The notes beneath the pieces are model-generated. The model searched no databases, had not been told where the DNA came from, and saw only the letters and a list, made by a program, of their open reading frames with translations. From Cercophora sp. LCS_1 (taxonomy: Eukaryota; Ascomycota; Sordariomycetes; Sordariales; Lasiosphaeriaceae): a DNA stretch of 64,000 bases. The stretch is taken from assembly GCA_036250225.1 (NCBI GenBank), contig JAPZLL010000036.1:62001-126000 (forward strand), in the 5' to 3' direction. The translations under genes were made by a program, and so were the position numbers. How positions within the stretch are numbered: the stretch's first letter is position 1; the number at the start of each line of letters is the position of its first letter. Shown in pieces: positions 11,360-22,600 of this stretch.

Positions 11360-12001
11360 ATGGCTCCCATGCGGCAACCTACTCTGCTCACTCAGCGGCT
11401 GCGCCTCGTTCCACTCGCGGGGGACCACCTCGAGTACGAGATACTGCTAGACGCAGACCCAGAAGTGGTCCGGTATGTCGGGGATGGACGACCACGTTCT
11501 CGCTTTGAAGTCAAAGAGCTGCATCGCCAACGGATAGGCGGCGCCGAGCAAGTTCCGGGCCTGGGATTCTGGGCCGGCTTCCTTTGGCCTAGCGAGCAAA
11601 CATCGACAGAAGAGTTTGTGGGCTGGTGGATTCTCGAACCACCTCAACGTCTCGACCAAGGGCCGTTCGAAGGCCAGGCCGAATTGGGGTACCGACTGAT
11701 GAAGAAGTTTTGGCGGCAGGGTCTGGCTAAAGAAGGTGCCAAGGAGTTGTTGAAATACGGCTTCGGGCGTCTCGGATTGTACCGGATATATGCTGAAACC
11801 ATGGCCGTTAACAAGGCGAGCAGGGCCACGATGGCGAGCGTGGGGATGAGCCATGTCAGGACTTTCTATCCACAATTCGAAGACCCGATACCAGGTTCAG
11901 ATGAAGGCGAGGTTGAATATGCCATCACCCTACAGGAGTGGCAAGCTAGTGGAAACGATCGGGGTCTGCTAGAAGACGAGAATGGCGTGGATGAGGTCTG
12001 A
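11360..12001 (+). CDS. GNAT-family N-acetyltransferase (RimJ/RimL-like)
   Basis: An intronless 213-aa acetyltransferase of the GNAT fold, RimJ/RimL (Acetyltransf_3) type, which transfers acetyl from acetyl-CoA to an amine; the substrate cannot be read from sequence. The opening PTLLTQRLRLVPLAGDHLEYEILL is the usual start of this family (RLxLxPL), followed by GWWILEP, then the motif A region ELGYRLMKKFWRQGLAKEGA (strand beta4 and the acetyl-CoA loop) and the closing RIYAETMAVNKASRATMASVGM, with the N-x-AS motif. The ATG at 11360 is chosen because the family begins a few residues before RL; the frame is open a little upstream but without an ATG. The C-terminus ends in a short acidic tail. Confidence 0.88.
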   Translation: MAPMRQPTLLTQRLRLVPLAGDHLEYEILLDADPEVVRYVGDGRPRSRFEVKELHRQRIGGAEQVPGLGFWAGFLWPSEQTSTEEFVGWWILEPPQRLDQGPFEGQAELGYRLMKKFWRQGLAKEGAKELLKYGFGRLGLYRIYAETMAVNKASRATMASVGMSHVRTFYPQFEDPIPGSDEGEVEYAITLQEWQASGNDRGLLEDENGVDEV

Positions 12002-13152
12002 GGTGTCCATTGATGTCCGTTTCCCGGGTCGAAGAAGACTGAAGTGCAGCACGCGACTTCCATTTTTGTAAACCGTCAAGTCTTCCTCAATACGGAGGTT
12101 TTCATTCCCAATCACTGAAGCAGGAGCTGAGAGAGCCGGGGAAACATCCCTGCTCACCGACTTTTCCATTATCCGTTATGCATGTGATGGGAGCACTGCA
12201 CTGCTGCGGCCCGTACCGTTGGGTCTGGCCTTGACACTGGCGATATTGTCTCGATGGGTGGATTACGGCGGGCGCTTCGACGTTGCGAAACGACCAGAGA
12301 ATGGGAGGAATGTCGCACAGGCCGTGTTTCTGGAAAATTATCAACATTGAAACTGCTTGACCATTGGTTGGACCTGGAAATAAGTTGGACCCCAAATCGC
12401 CATTGCGACTTCGTTCCGTAGGCAATTCACCCGCTCTCGAATCACATCAATGGCACCTTGGAAATCGCATCCATTAAACCCGGGAACCGTAATTGCGGCC
12501 AAGTCGTGTGATTATGCGGTGGTCCTTAGGGTTGTGTTTTGTGCGACATTGATTGCGGAGGAATGGCAGGAACGAAGAGCAATTCCACCAGCGTGGCGAA
12601 TCGCATATGTGAGAGGCCAGCCTGGAGAAGACACACCACGAGATGTGGATAGACGCCCCAGTTGAGCAGATCGGGGCTTGGAATGACGTCCCGTGGAGTT
12701 TCGAATAAGAATCGATTCCAACGAACCTCGAAATCTCCGTTCCCGTCCCGAGATCGTCTTCACCGCACGAGTGCCTCCATCTCGCTACATCCCGTTAACT
12801 CCAGATCTTCCCCAGACACAAAGCGAAGCGGGGATATTGTTTACAATCGGCATTCATCACCTACCGTATACAGCTGCTCATTGTTTTCCTTGGTCTCTCA
12901 AAATCGGGGACTCCATCTCATCCCAGGGGCTCTCGATCCGAGGATTCACTAACTGCAACCCATACGCCTCGACTCACCTGAACAGACACCTCGTTACGAT
13001 CTTGCTTCCCTATTTCTTATTTTCCTGGTCCTTCGCTATTCTCTTCCTCTCTTCCTCCCTTCCTCTGATAAATTCTCCGTTGCCTGAGCTCAGGGGGCTC
13101 CTCGCCAACTTTCACTACAGCAGTCAATACTTTGCTATCTACGACAGTCACG
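12002..13152. other. Intergenic region upstream of the small secreted protein gene
   Basis: Contains no supported gene. Pyrimidine-rich sequence at about 12980-13100 probably belongs to the promoter or leader of the gene at 13153. Confidence 0.35.
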
Positions 13153-13837
13153 ATGATGTTCATCTCGCTCGCCGCAGCGCTTGCTGCCTCTCCCGTCACT
13201 CTTGCCATGCCTGTCATCAAGGGCATGATGCTCCACAGCTCAGCGGCTCTCACGCTCAACTTCGAGTTGATGCAGATCACCAATGTCACCATGAACTGCA
13301 CACGCCCCGACTCTCACCAGGACCTCAACTGCGGCGTCAAGTGTAAGTCAAATAAGTGCCCAGTTGAAAGGAAATTACTGACCACACTTAGTCGACTGGT
13401 TTGACCCCAACTCGGTCAGGGAGAACAAGGTCAGCAGCACCACTTGTAACCAGACCTGGTCCTGGGATGGCAAGCACACCATTGGCGGCGATGACAACGC
13501 TCTCGATACCCCCTATTTGCCTTGCTGGCAGAGTGAGGAGGATGGCACTTACTTTGCCATGAGGCTCATGACCTTTGTCGGCCCGACCAACTTCACCTTG
13601 CAACTGTCTCACCAATACAAGGACAGCGAGTAAGCAAACTCTTCCCACTCATATCGTTGTACTAACATGCCCAGAAACTTCACTGCGCCCTGGGACTACC
13701 CCACTACATTTGCGCAGCCGACACTGGTTCTCTCCCTCCCCGAAGAGGAAAAGCCCATTGCCCCCCTCCCCAAGAACGAGATTCACCTGTTCAGCCCTGG
13801 CCCTTTCTACACCGAGGTCGTTGGTGTGACTATCTGA
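13153..13837 (+). CDS. Small secreted protein, N-glycosylation sites, function unknown
   Basis: Three exons, 13153-13342, 13392-13629 and 13675-13837, give 196 aa. The first 18 residues form a clear signal peptide (hydrophobic Ala/Leu core, likely cut after the Ala of VTLA). The mature part has four Cys (in MNCTRP, LNCGVK, TTCNQT and LPCWQ), enough for two disulfides, and NxS/T sites at NVT, NCT, NQT, NFT and NFT. No transmembrane segment follows. Introns are 49 and 45 nt, and the second has a CTAAC branch site. The start is the ATG at 13153; a TTG further upstream is not used. I do not recognise the family. Size, Cys content and secretion fit the small secreted proteins that fungi use as cell-wall proteins or effectors, but nothing in the sequence decides which. 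Confidence 0.82.
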
Positions 13838-14497
13838 GTCATCTTTAGGACGGGGGAATCTGGGGTAGGTTTGGCCGTTGTATCCCCTTGGTCAGAGGAA
13901 GGCGGGCTGAGAGACATACCCTTTGCCGACAATCCTCAGGTACATATCACCTTAATGAGCGGCGGGTAGGGATATCTGGGCCTGGGCATCTATCTTAAAC
14001 ATCACATAGACAAGGCGTTAATTTTAATAGACGGTTGCATGCCTGGTAAGATCCGTAATAGGGGCGTGTTGCTAAGCCCACTGCTGCCGCTCAAAGTGTC
14101 CTGCCCCTAAACGGAGTGAGTCCGAGTTACAGATGCCCTGGCCTGGTTGCTTGGGTTTGACAACCCACTTCCACCGACGTAGAGAACGACTGACCAATTT
14201 ATGCCCAACACACTGGGGAGTCAACCGTGAGGCATTACCAGGAATACTGTCACCAATGGAACCGCCAGGTGGCTCAAACCACGACCCGGCCAGCATCCAG
14301 ATCAAACTCGGAGCTCTATTCTCAGGCCCGCCCCCTATCCGAGGGCTACCTACCACTAATAGGTACAACACCAACACCAACACGCACACTGCATCTCCCC
14401 TAACAATTCAGTTTTTGAGCCGTTGCACGCAAACACGCCTCTCTCTATTTCGGAATTTTCCCATATGTACAATACCACTGCCTCTCCTATACCCCTT
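13838..14497. other. Convergent intergenic region
   Basis: Lies between the stop codons of the secreted-protein gene and the complex I subunit gene. No gene or repeat is seen; it should contain both 3' UTRs. Confidence 0.4.
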
Positions 14498-15154
14498 TTA
14501 CTCCAGGGGATACGACGTAGCCGGCAACGACTCGAGATGTTTCCTGTGGTGTTCATTTGCCTATATAATACCCTCATTAGCAAAGTCCGCTACCCTCTCT
14601 CTCTCTCCAATAACACCGAAAAATACTCACAAAAGGCAACCCGCAGTAGTTGCACGTCGCAATCTCAGGCTTATCCGTGTTGATGAAGATCCTAGGATGA
14701 CCAGCCGGACCACCGCCCCCGTCGCACGAAACAATACGATCATGCGTCCATCGCACAGGCTGCTTGTGGATGAGCTCAATAGCAGCATACGGTTGTGGCT
14801 AGGCCTCATGTTAGCGTTTTTGTATTGCACGATACCTCTCACACCCCTCCTCCCAGTCCTCCTAGGACAAGAAGTAAGTTTTCGCACCTGAAGCTCGTAA
14901 TCCGTCTGCTCGAACCGGGGACCCGTCATCGCCTGGTTGCGCGGCCTCTGGCTGCGCGACCAGACCTCGGTGCGGTTGGGAGCCTGTCCAATGGCCTTCT
15001 CCTCGACAACGGGGGCCTCCTGGGGGACTGCTGTTGACTTGGCCGTCGGGACTGCTGCTGCTGCCGACTCCAATTGGCGACTGGTGGTGGTGAAGGAGCG
15101 CCGCGTCAGCGCGCGAGAGAGTGTGTGCGCTGCCCGGAGGCGTGAGGCGTACAT
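14498..15154 (-). CDS. Mitochondrial complex I zinc-binding subunit (NDUFS6 / 18.4 kDa type)
   Basis: A peripheral-arm subunit of NADH:ubiquinone oxidoreductase that binds one zinc ion. Exons on the minus strand, 15154-14888, 14798-14631 and 14560-14498, give 165 aa. The N-terminus is a mitochondrial presequence (Arg/Ser/Ala-rich, RRSFTTTSRQL). The middle has the family stretch RTEVWSRSQRPRNQAMTGPR with FEQTDYELQ. The C-terminal domain reads CDGGGGPAGHPRIFINTD then IATCNYCGLPF, so the Cys, His, Cys-x2-Cys zinc ligands are all present. The last exon continues ANEHHRKHLESL and adds a short tail. Splice phases are all zero, and homology fixes each junction. It lies divergent from the gene at 15774, with 619 bp between the start codons. 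Confidence 0.95.
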
Positions 15155-15773
15155 TTTGGGCGTCGTTGGATTGTTGTCGTTGTGGTCACCCCGAATTGAC
15201 GACTCGAAGCGTCAATTGAGGTTCGGCGGAGCTTGGGGATTGCTGGTGCTTCGCGGGTAATTCTCGGCACGGGCCCGATGCGGCTCAAAGCGGGTGGTGG
15301 AGATGGTGAAGGTGTGGACAGTTTTGTGAGTCTGTGGAAATAGGGAATGGTTGTATCAAGTTTCTAATTTGTAATTATGTATGTATATTGAAGCCCCATA
15401 TGTATCCTGCAGTTTTTCAAAGAAGTCCTCCTCTTCTCAACAGCCTTTTGACGTACCTTTATATAAAGCTCTTTCCTAGAGGAATGTCAATGCACAATTC
15501 ACCAGATAGATAACATTTACTGTCCAAGATTAGCGTGCTTCTTTCTTATCGTTATCGGGGAAGCTAGGATGTCAAGCTTGGCAGCAGCAGCACCTTTTCT
15601 TTGGATTTTGATCTCCTGCCCAGCGCTGCACCCAAAGTTTCTCAACCCCGCGACCAAAGCTCTCACAATATTTCCCCGGCAACAGTGAACTGCGCCTACT
15701 AACCTACAGGAGAATTGCAGAACCCCAACGATTGGCTTAGCAAGAATCAGAATCCCCGCAAGTGCGCGCAGAG
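15155..15773. promoter_or_regulatory. Shared upstream region of two divergent genes
   Basis: A 619-bp spacer between the start codons of the complex I subunit gene and the MPP6-like gene. It must carry both promoters. An AT-richer core lies at about 15340-15480. No specific factor site is claimed. Confidence 0.5.
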
Positions 15774-16683
15774 ATGCCCTCAACATCAGCTCCATTGCCC
15801 GCCATGGCGCCGCAGTCGACTCCAAAGGGGATGTCGTCCCGCCTGGCGACGATGAAGTTCATGCAGCGTGGTTCTGCTCAAGCCAAGGCCGGAGTCAGCT
15901 CGCCATCAACACCCACAGCCGAATCCGAGGTCGCATCGTCCTCAAAACGCCGCAAGTTTTCGCATGCCGACTCTCCCTCCGTTGCGACGCCCGACACACC
16001 CCTCTTCGATCAAGAAGCGATCCAGAGAGCCATAGATGAAGAGGAGCAGAAGCGACAAGCCGCGATAAACAAGCGAGCGGCCGAACTGGGCGACGAGCAC
16101 TGGGAGTTGGATCTGTCCATGTTCCCCGCCCCGAACAGCACACAAAACCAGATGAAGGTGGTGCCGGTTGGCTTTGCCCAAATTGACAATGCAAGCTCGG
16201 GAAGCGAAGACGACATGTCCAAGGGGGACCAAATATCCCTCGCCCGGCGCCGTTTCAACATGAAGGCTCAGGCATGTGTGGTAGTATCGGTCCGAGAACC
16301 GCAAGCTGACGTCTCTACAGGTGACCAAAAACGATGATTCAGGCAGCGAGGACGACTCAGGCTCTTCGGATAGTGAGCTCTCGGACGAGGAGGAATCCCA
16401 CCAGCCAAAAGATGGTTCTAATCGTGGACGCCGTGCCGAGAATGCAACACCTCGCAGCGGGCGAGCGAGGACTAGTCTCTCGGGCAGACAGAGTGAAGAG
16501 CGCAAGAAGGCCAATGAGTTTGCCGAGAAGCGGCGGAAGAAAGAGGTCAACCTGAGCAAGCTGACATCCCTCTCTGCCAGCCAGGATAACTGGAAGTCGC
16601 CTCTTTCCGCAAAGATTACCTGTCATGGTTGTGGAAAGATCGGCCACAGGGTTGCCGATTGCCCGAGTAAGAAGCGCCGTTGA
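15774..16683 (+). CDS. MPP6-like exosome cofactor with C-terminal CCHC zinc knuckle
   Basis: Two exons, 15774-16271 and 16321-16683, give 286 aa. Near the N-terminus, GMSSRLATMKFMQRG matches the conserved start of MPP6 (M-phase phosphoprotein 6), the cofactor that links the nuclear RNA exosome to Mtr4. The middle is acidic and Ser-rich (SGSEDDSGSSDSELSDEEE). A basic helix follows (RKKANEFAEKRRKKEVNLSK), then a zinc knuckle CHGCGKIGHRVADC, with the C-x2-C-x4-H-x4-C spacing of RNA-binding knuckles, and a basic end KKRR. The start is the ATG at 15774; a GTG lies 12 nt upstream. The intron appears to begin with GC (see findings). The MPP6 assignment rests mainly on the N-terminal motif and is moderate; the knuckle is certain. 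Confidence 0.75.
16272..16320 (+). other. Probable GC-AG intron
   Basis: CAG|GCATGT donor and TCTACAG acceptor, 49 nt, phase 0. The nearest GT donor (16281, GTAGTA) would give a 40-nt intron, short for fungi, and add three residues. Reading through gives a stop soon after the junction. Confidence 0.6.
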
Positions 16684-19600
16684 GGAACGATGATCCGTAT
16701 TGCCATCATCCTATTTGCTTGTTCCTCCCGGCCACGACTTTTCCATGCCGCATCTACTGTCGGTCTACCGCGTTGTTCTGCGGAATGTGATGATGACATT
16801 ATAGCTCTCAATGCATTGGGGGCCGTATTGGAACTTCACGTGTAAGTCAACTTTTATGTACGAGGACGTTACATCAGACCACAACCCGCGGTCCCACAAT
16901 ACTTGGACGTTAGTAGCCAGAGCTCGTATCAACCCGTTAATAGGATCTGGGGAACGGGCTGGAAAGAGGGCGAGTGTCGAGTATTCTCAGACAGGCACAA
17001 TAAAAGATTCGTTTGGACCCATTCTAGCCGTCCCGTGTTTACCGGAGTTTTCGCTCGAAACAAATAAGACCCGCGCAGTAACTTGCATGGAGGTTGTCGT
17101 CCGGGTTGACGATGAGACCGGAGATATAACTAGCATGAGAAAGACCGAGGCGGGATGGTGTGTGGCCCAGGGGTGAGGGTGGGAGGCAACGTGTGACGAG
17201 GCTGCATAAGGACGGCCCAAGGGAAGAAGGACAGCCTGCTTTGTATCGAGCATTGCGTACGAGGCAAGGATGCTAGAGTGTCCCTGTCGGCTGTCTGGGT
17301 GGGATGTACTCGTTTCGTTACTGGAAGTATGTAAGCGAAGGCTGTCGGGCACTTCGCCGGCGAAACTTTTTGTGGTGTTTCGGTATGGGCTTGTCTAGGT
17401 TGTTTTGAGAAGGAGGGGAGTGAGTGCGGGTTGACGAACAAGTCTTATACCAGGTAGTCAGGCAGAAAACGGCTTCTGCGGGCCCGGCCCTTTTTACCGG
17501 CCTTTCCAAGAACGCAGAACCTGTCGAGTAACCTAGCGGGAAGCACACCCATGGGAGTTGCCGGCGTTCTGCACAAAGCGGATGGAGTCAGAACACGAAC
17601 AACAACAACAGCAACAAGGGAAACAACATGTTTCGACGTAAGCATACTCCGCTCAACCGTGCCGTCCCTTGTTCAACTCCGGGTAAAGTATCGCAAACCT
17701 GGCTGAAGACTTGTGTCTGGTTTCCGATGCGATGGTTCCTGCGTCCGTGTATCTGCCTTTCTTGTCGTTCTCCCATATGCCAGAGACCCCCGGGAGGGCT
17801 AAATGCCAGGACGACACCGGGGTGTCGCTATCGTATCCTACCGCGTGGCTGAACGGGGGTGGCGGAGTACGAGAGGAAGTCGGGACGTACCCGTAGGAGT
17901 CTTCCATCGACTAGTATCGGTCTTCCAAGGGGGAAGAAGGCATCGGGCCGCTTTTGCCTAGGACCCTGGGAATTGTTTGTTGGTCGTTGTTTTCGGAGAT
18001 GGCCGAGCGGTACGCTTCTTGTTGGTCTAGTGGCCCTTGGACCACCTTTGATATCGTCAGCAAGTTTCAGTTGCCTCGCTGTCCCTAGCCAATGTCGGAT
18101 GCCTGGTGGTTCCCTAGAGAGACTGATCGCTTGCACTGAGCCACCAGCACTACAACCATGCCATCTTCTTCTTCCTGCCGACCTTCCACCCAGGGTAGGT
18201 GCCTTGGTAGGCCATGGTGTCTCGGCTTGGCGGTCTTCAGATCATCCCCTGCAGCTCAGGGCCGAACACCGTTGGACTTGCATGAACCGGCCGTGCTTCT
18301 GCGCCGGCAATACTTGAAGGCTGTAACTCTGCCGCATATTCCCGAGCGAGGTACTTCAGTTCAGCTCTGCCTTGGCCCCAAGATCGGAGGTCGGAGCTTG
18401 TCACAGAATAGGATAAGCAGGCTTGTCGTCGTGCCCTTGTCTCCCTTGCGAATACACAAAAGGGGCTAATGTGCGGTTCGCCAGCAGGCGCAACAGCCGA
18501 TAGAGGCGGGCAGGCATTGGGAGAAACATGCTTTGGTGTTGAATGTGATGGAGGGTACGGTATGTATGTATGTGCGGAAGGGAGAATCAGCCGGGGGGGC
18601 GAGCGAACCGACTTTGAGATCTCTATGGTTCGGCTCGGCTGGTGCTGGCGGTGCAAGTGGGATCAGAGCGATTGTGTACCGGCGCGCATTGTAAAGACCA
18701 CTATGAGAAGGTTCGGGTAGATAGGTAGTCATATTGCGGCAACCAGGACAGGCTGCGCAGCAAGTCTCATGTTGTAGTGCAGGCCTGATTCCAGTGGAAG
18801 GGTAGTGGGTGTGTAGACACGCCGATGGACGCCAAAACGGGTCGCAGACCTCAAGAATCATGTGCGGGATTCTTTTTTGGGAGTTGCCCTCCACCGACCG
18901 GCGACAATATGAGATCATTGGAGAAGGCAATGTCAATAGTGTTGTTACACCCACACTCATCGGCCCCTCGCTCCGAGACAGGGCAGCATATCCGCAGTGT
19001 GATGGGATCTGTAGGCAACCATCCCGGCTTGGATGCGGTTTCACCGGTCAACCGGCTCATTCATATGAGGCGTGAGGTGTCAATTGAGGAGGGCCCTTCT
19101 GGTGCTCGATCCGATGCGCGAGTGCACAGAATTGGAGACAACGCGAACCAGCAGAGGAGGGCCAGAGCAGGCGGGAAAGGTGATCCCCACAGCCGGTGAA
19201 TCAGGCACGGGAGGAGGGTCCGGTAGTGGTGGATTTGGCCGGTTAACCTATCCGCAGAGACGGCATCCAGGAACCCACCAGCAGGACGCACCTAGCATTA
19301 GCGCGTCGTGAACAATATACTGGACACACTGGCTTGACGTGCCCTGAAGAACAGAGTGGACGACCTCCAAGCCTTGCAATGTTAGTTCCGAAGATGTCAC
19401 GGCCGACGTGATGGCAAGAGTGTGGCCGTGGTTGGCGGCATTCCCGCAACTGCGTTGACTAGACGCCTGTTAGAGTGGCGGTCCGTCCGTGGAATGCAGG
19501 GAATCCCCACGTCCTGCATTTGAGACGAAGGCACATCATCGACCTCGCAATTTTCGATGACAATGCCCGGAAACCCCGCGATCTACCGGTGGAGCTAATG

Positions 19601-22600
19601 GCTGCGCAGGGGATGTGCCAGCAAAGAATTTACATACCGGTAGATACTGAGCTCATTGACGGCAATCAGCCCGAGACGCGACGGTCCAAAAAGCCCTTTG
19701 GCGGGGTGCCTAGCCAGTTGCGTGTCTTCTCATCAGCGCGCGAGTTGCCGTAATGTGCGCATAATGAAGTGAGGTGGTCTCAGGAAAGGGCGGCAAGCTA
19801 GGCCTGCTTGCCTCCCATGTTCTCCGTTGAGCCTTCCAACCTCGCCTGCTCGAACCTTCCCGAATCAGGTGGCCATGACTACCAAAGGCAGGAGGGTTGC
19901 CCGCCACGATCATAGCAAGTTCAGTCAACGAGGCACTCCAATGTCGGGCTACCCCTGTAGCTGCTTCCGCCAGACGGACCGATGTTGCATCTCTCTTTTT
20001 GTTACAATCATTTCCCCCAACAGTGCGACTACCGAACTTGGTAACTTGGTAGCCAACCATAGCGCATGGCTTTCCCTTCAAGGCTGAGGGCATGTATAGC
20101 ATTGGCTGATAATGCCTATTCTGTCTTGTCAGAATTCGATTCTCGGCTGATTCGCGACCTCAGCTGGTCTCTCACCGAGGCCGGGGGCCGGGCCGGGACG
20201 GAGTTGAACGTCGGGCTAGAAAACAGCAAGGACATGGTCGGTCGCCGCTATCAACAAGAAACACACAACTCGACCGCGCCGCAGTTGGACCTGAAAGCTG
20301 TCAAAACGAGCGTCCTATCATGGCGCTCAGTCAATTGCCGTCGGGTCGGCCCATGATCCACCGACGTGCTTGGAAGCCACCGTGTATTGTCCAAACAGCA
20401 GTTCGATGGGCAGCCACAGGAGCAGGGCATTTCGGGAAAAAAGGCGGAGAGGAGATGTATGTTGTCGGTACTGTGACCGCGGAGCTGGTTACTGCTGCCC
20501 CGTGAATGGGTCGGCATGATGAGATGCCGTCCAGATCTCGCACTTTAAACGATGTACTTGTACGGCGCCCCGTCGCCAGTGACACCCAATGCTGCGTGAA
20601 CGTTGCCCAGGACAGTCATCAAACTCGTCCCCCGCTCCCCCACCTCAAGGCTTCTTGGAGGAGCTCGCAGCCACACGCCCAACACGTGTAGCCCTTGTCA
20701 TTCAGAGCAAAAAAGCAATTGTACCCACGAGGCGCGGATCTGGCCAGATGTTAGCTTCTGCTTGTCGGTCTGGACGAGCCCCTGTCACTTCCCGTCTGTA
20801 GAGTATGGGAGGGTGTCGGAAGAGGGAGAGAAACCGCTCATGAGCTCATGGGATGGCTGACCGCCATCTGCCTGCCGCCGGAAGGTTGGCAACTCCCACG
20901 CCGCGCAACATTGATGAGGTGCGAACGGCAGCAGCCTCAACCCTGCAGACTGTCCATCCACCCCCAGAACCCTTGCGCTATCCTGTGTCGGACCGCGAGT
21001 CTGGTGGGAAATGGCACGCATCACACTCCCTGACCGCCGCGGATCTGCCAATCGCCGCAAGCCCTTGACCCCACCACCTGGCCATCGCCGCCCGCCTCTT
21101 CGGGCGGTAGGATTTCATCGCCGCTTCCGCTTGCGCTTGACAAAGCGCGGACCTTGGGCACAGGTCGGGCAAAAATCGTCTCTCCTGCGGTGGACCAGCA
21201 AGGCAGACGCCGGTACAGGCGAACAATCTTCTCTCATCGGCCCGCGGCGCGGCGAGAGGGATTGCGATCTTCTTTGGTTGTTGCCCGCTGCCCGTTTAGG
21301 TTGGTTGCCCAGAGTTTTTTTTCTTTCGTTCTGTTGTGTCAGATCGCAGCAGCGGGATCGCTTGCTTTGTTGCAAGGTGCAAGGTTGCAAGGTTGCCAGG
21401 CTCCCTGTCCAGATCCCCCAAACTGAACCCCAGTTCCCCAGCTTCTCCCACATTCTCGACGTTCTCGAAGGAGCTCGAGCCATTCAAGACGTCTGAAACT
21501 GTGGGGATAGAGCAATTGTGCTGTCGGTCTGGTGCTTGTTGACTTGCAGCGCACCTTCTTCTTTGGCGTTGCTTGGTAGAGGAGCAACCCCCTAACACAT
21601 AAACCGCACATCAACAGATTTAGAGGCATCTTTGTCTCGAAAAACCGAAGTTGATGTATCCTTCTCCTAAGGCATCGAATAATGCACAGGCCTTGACACG
21701 ATGTTCACAACGCTGGGTTTTATTTGTATGCCTGTTAGGAAGTAAGCCAAGTAAGCCAACCAGTGAAAAGCATTTATAGCGATCTCTGCCACATTCAGTG
21801 TGCGGATTTTTATGTCACCCACTTGAGGAGGTTGCTGTTGGTCGCTGCTGCCTTGGCTGGTTGACCCAGTTGACGTTGGCCCCATCCCGGCCTAGCCCAC
21901 GGCGAAACCCCAAGATCTCGGGCATCCGACTTCTAAGCAGTTTTAACGTGGGAACGCACATTACGGTTCGCTCCCCCTTCCCATCTCTTTTCCGGCTTCA
22001 GGTCCCGGCTCTTCGCTTTCAGTGGTTTTATTCTGGCGCCAGGCGGTCGACCTGAGGCAAGACCGACATCCCTAACAGGGTTCAGCTAATATTTTCCATC
22101 GGCGTCAAGAAGTCCCCGAACGCCCCAACCCTGTTCACTTTGGGTTGGCAGGCCGGAAATGCGACGACGAGGCACACGCTTGCCATCTTGATGCTCGGTT
22201 CCCATCTCACATCTTGCCGATTCCACAGAACAGAACCCTCCAACCTCGCCTTCTTCCTTCTCGTCCCCAGACTAGGTACGATTCGCGTTCTCCTGGCGCC
22301 CACCACCGTGCAATCTGCATTGTCTTCCCGCAGACGCTCCCGCTCGCACTCTGCAAGTCCGGGTCGCCTAGGTAGGTCCATCCCAACAGCTCAGTTTTTA
22401 CTTCCCGCTTCTGCTTCGGCCATGGTTGTTTGTCCTCCTTGCACCCTCTTGTGCGTTGTCCGCGGCTCCTCGCTGGCAACCTGGAACAACTGGAACACCT
22501 CAACTGGCGTTTGCCCGCTCCCTTGATGACGAACTCCCGGAGCTGCCTCCTACACCTGACTCTCACGCTCTGCCCCTCTCTGCCCCTCTCTGCCCCTCGG

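Noticed and set aside
17990..18060. TGGCCGAGCGGT string resembling the D-arm of a Ser or Leu tRNA
   Set aside because: No T-arm with GTTCRANYC at the right distance and no closing acceptor stem.
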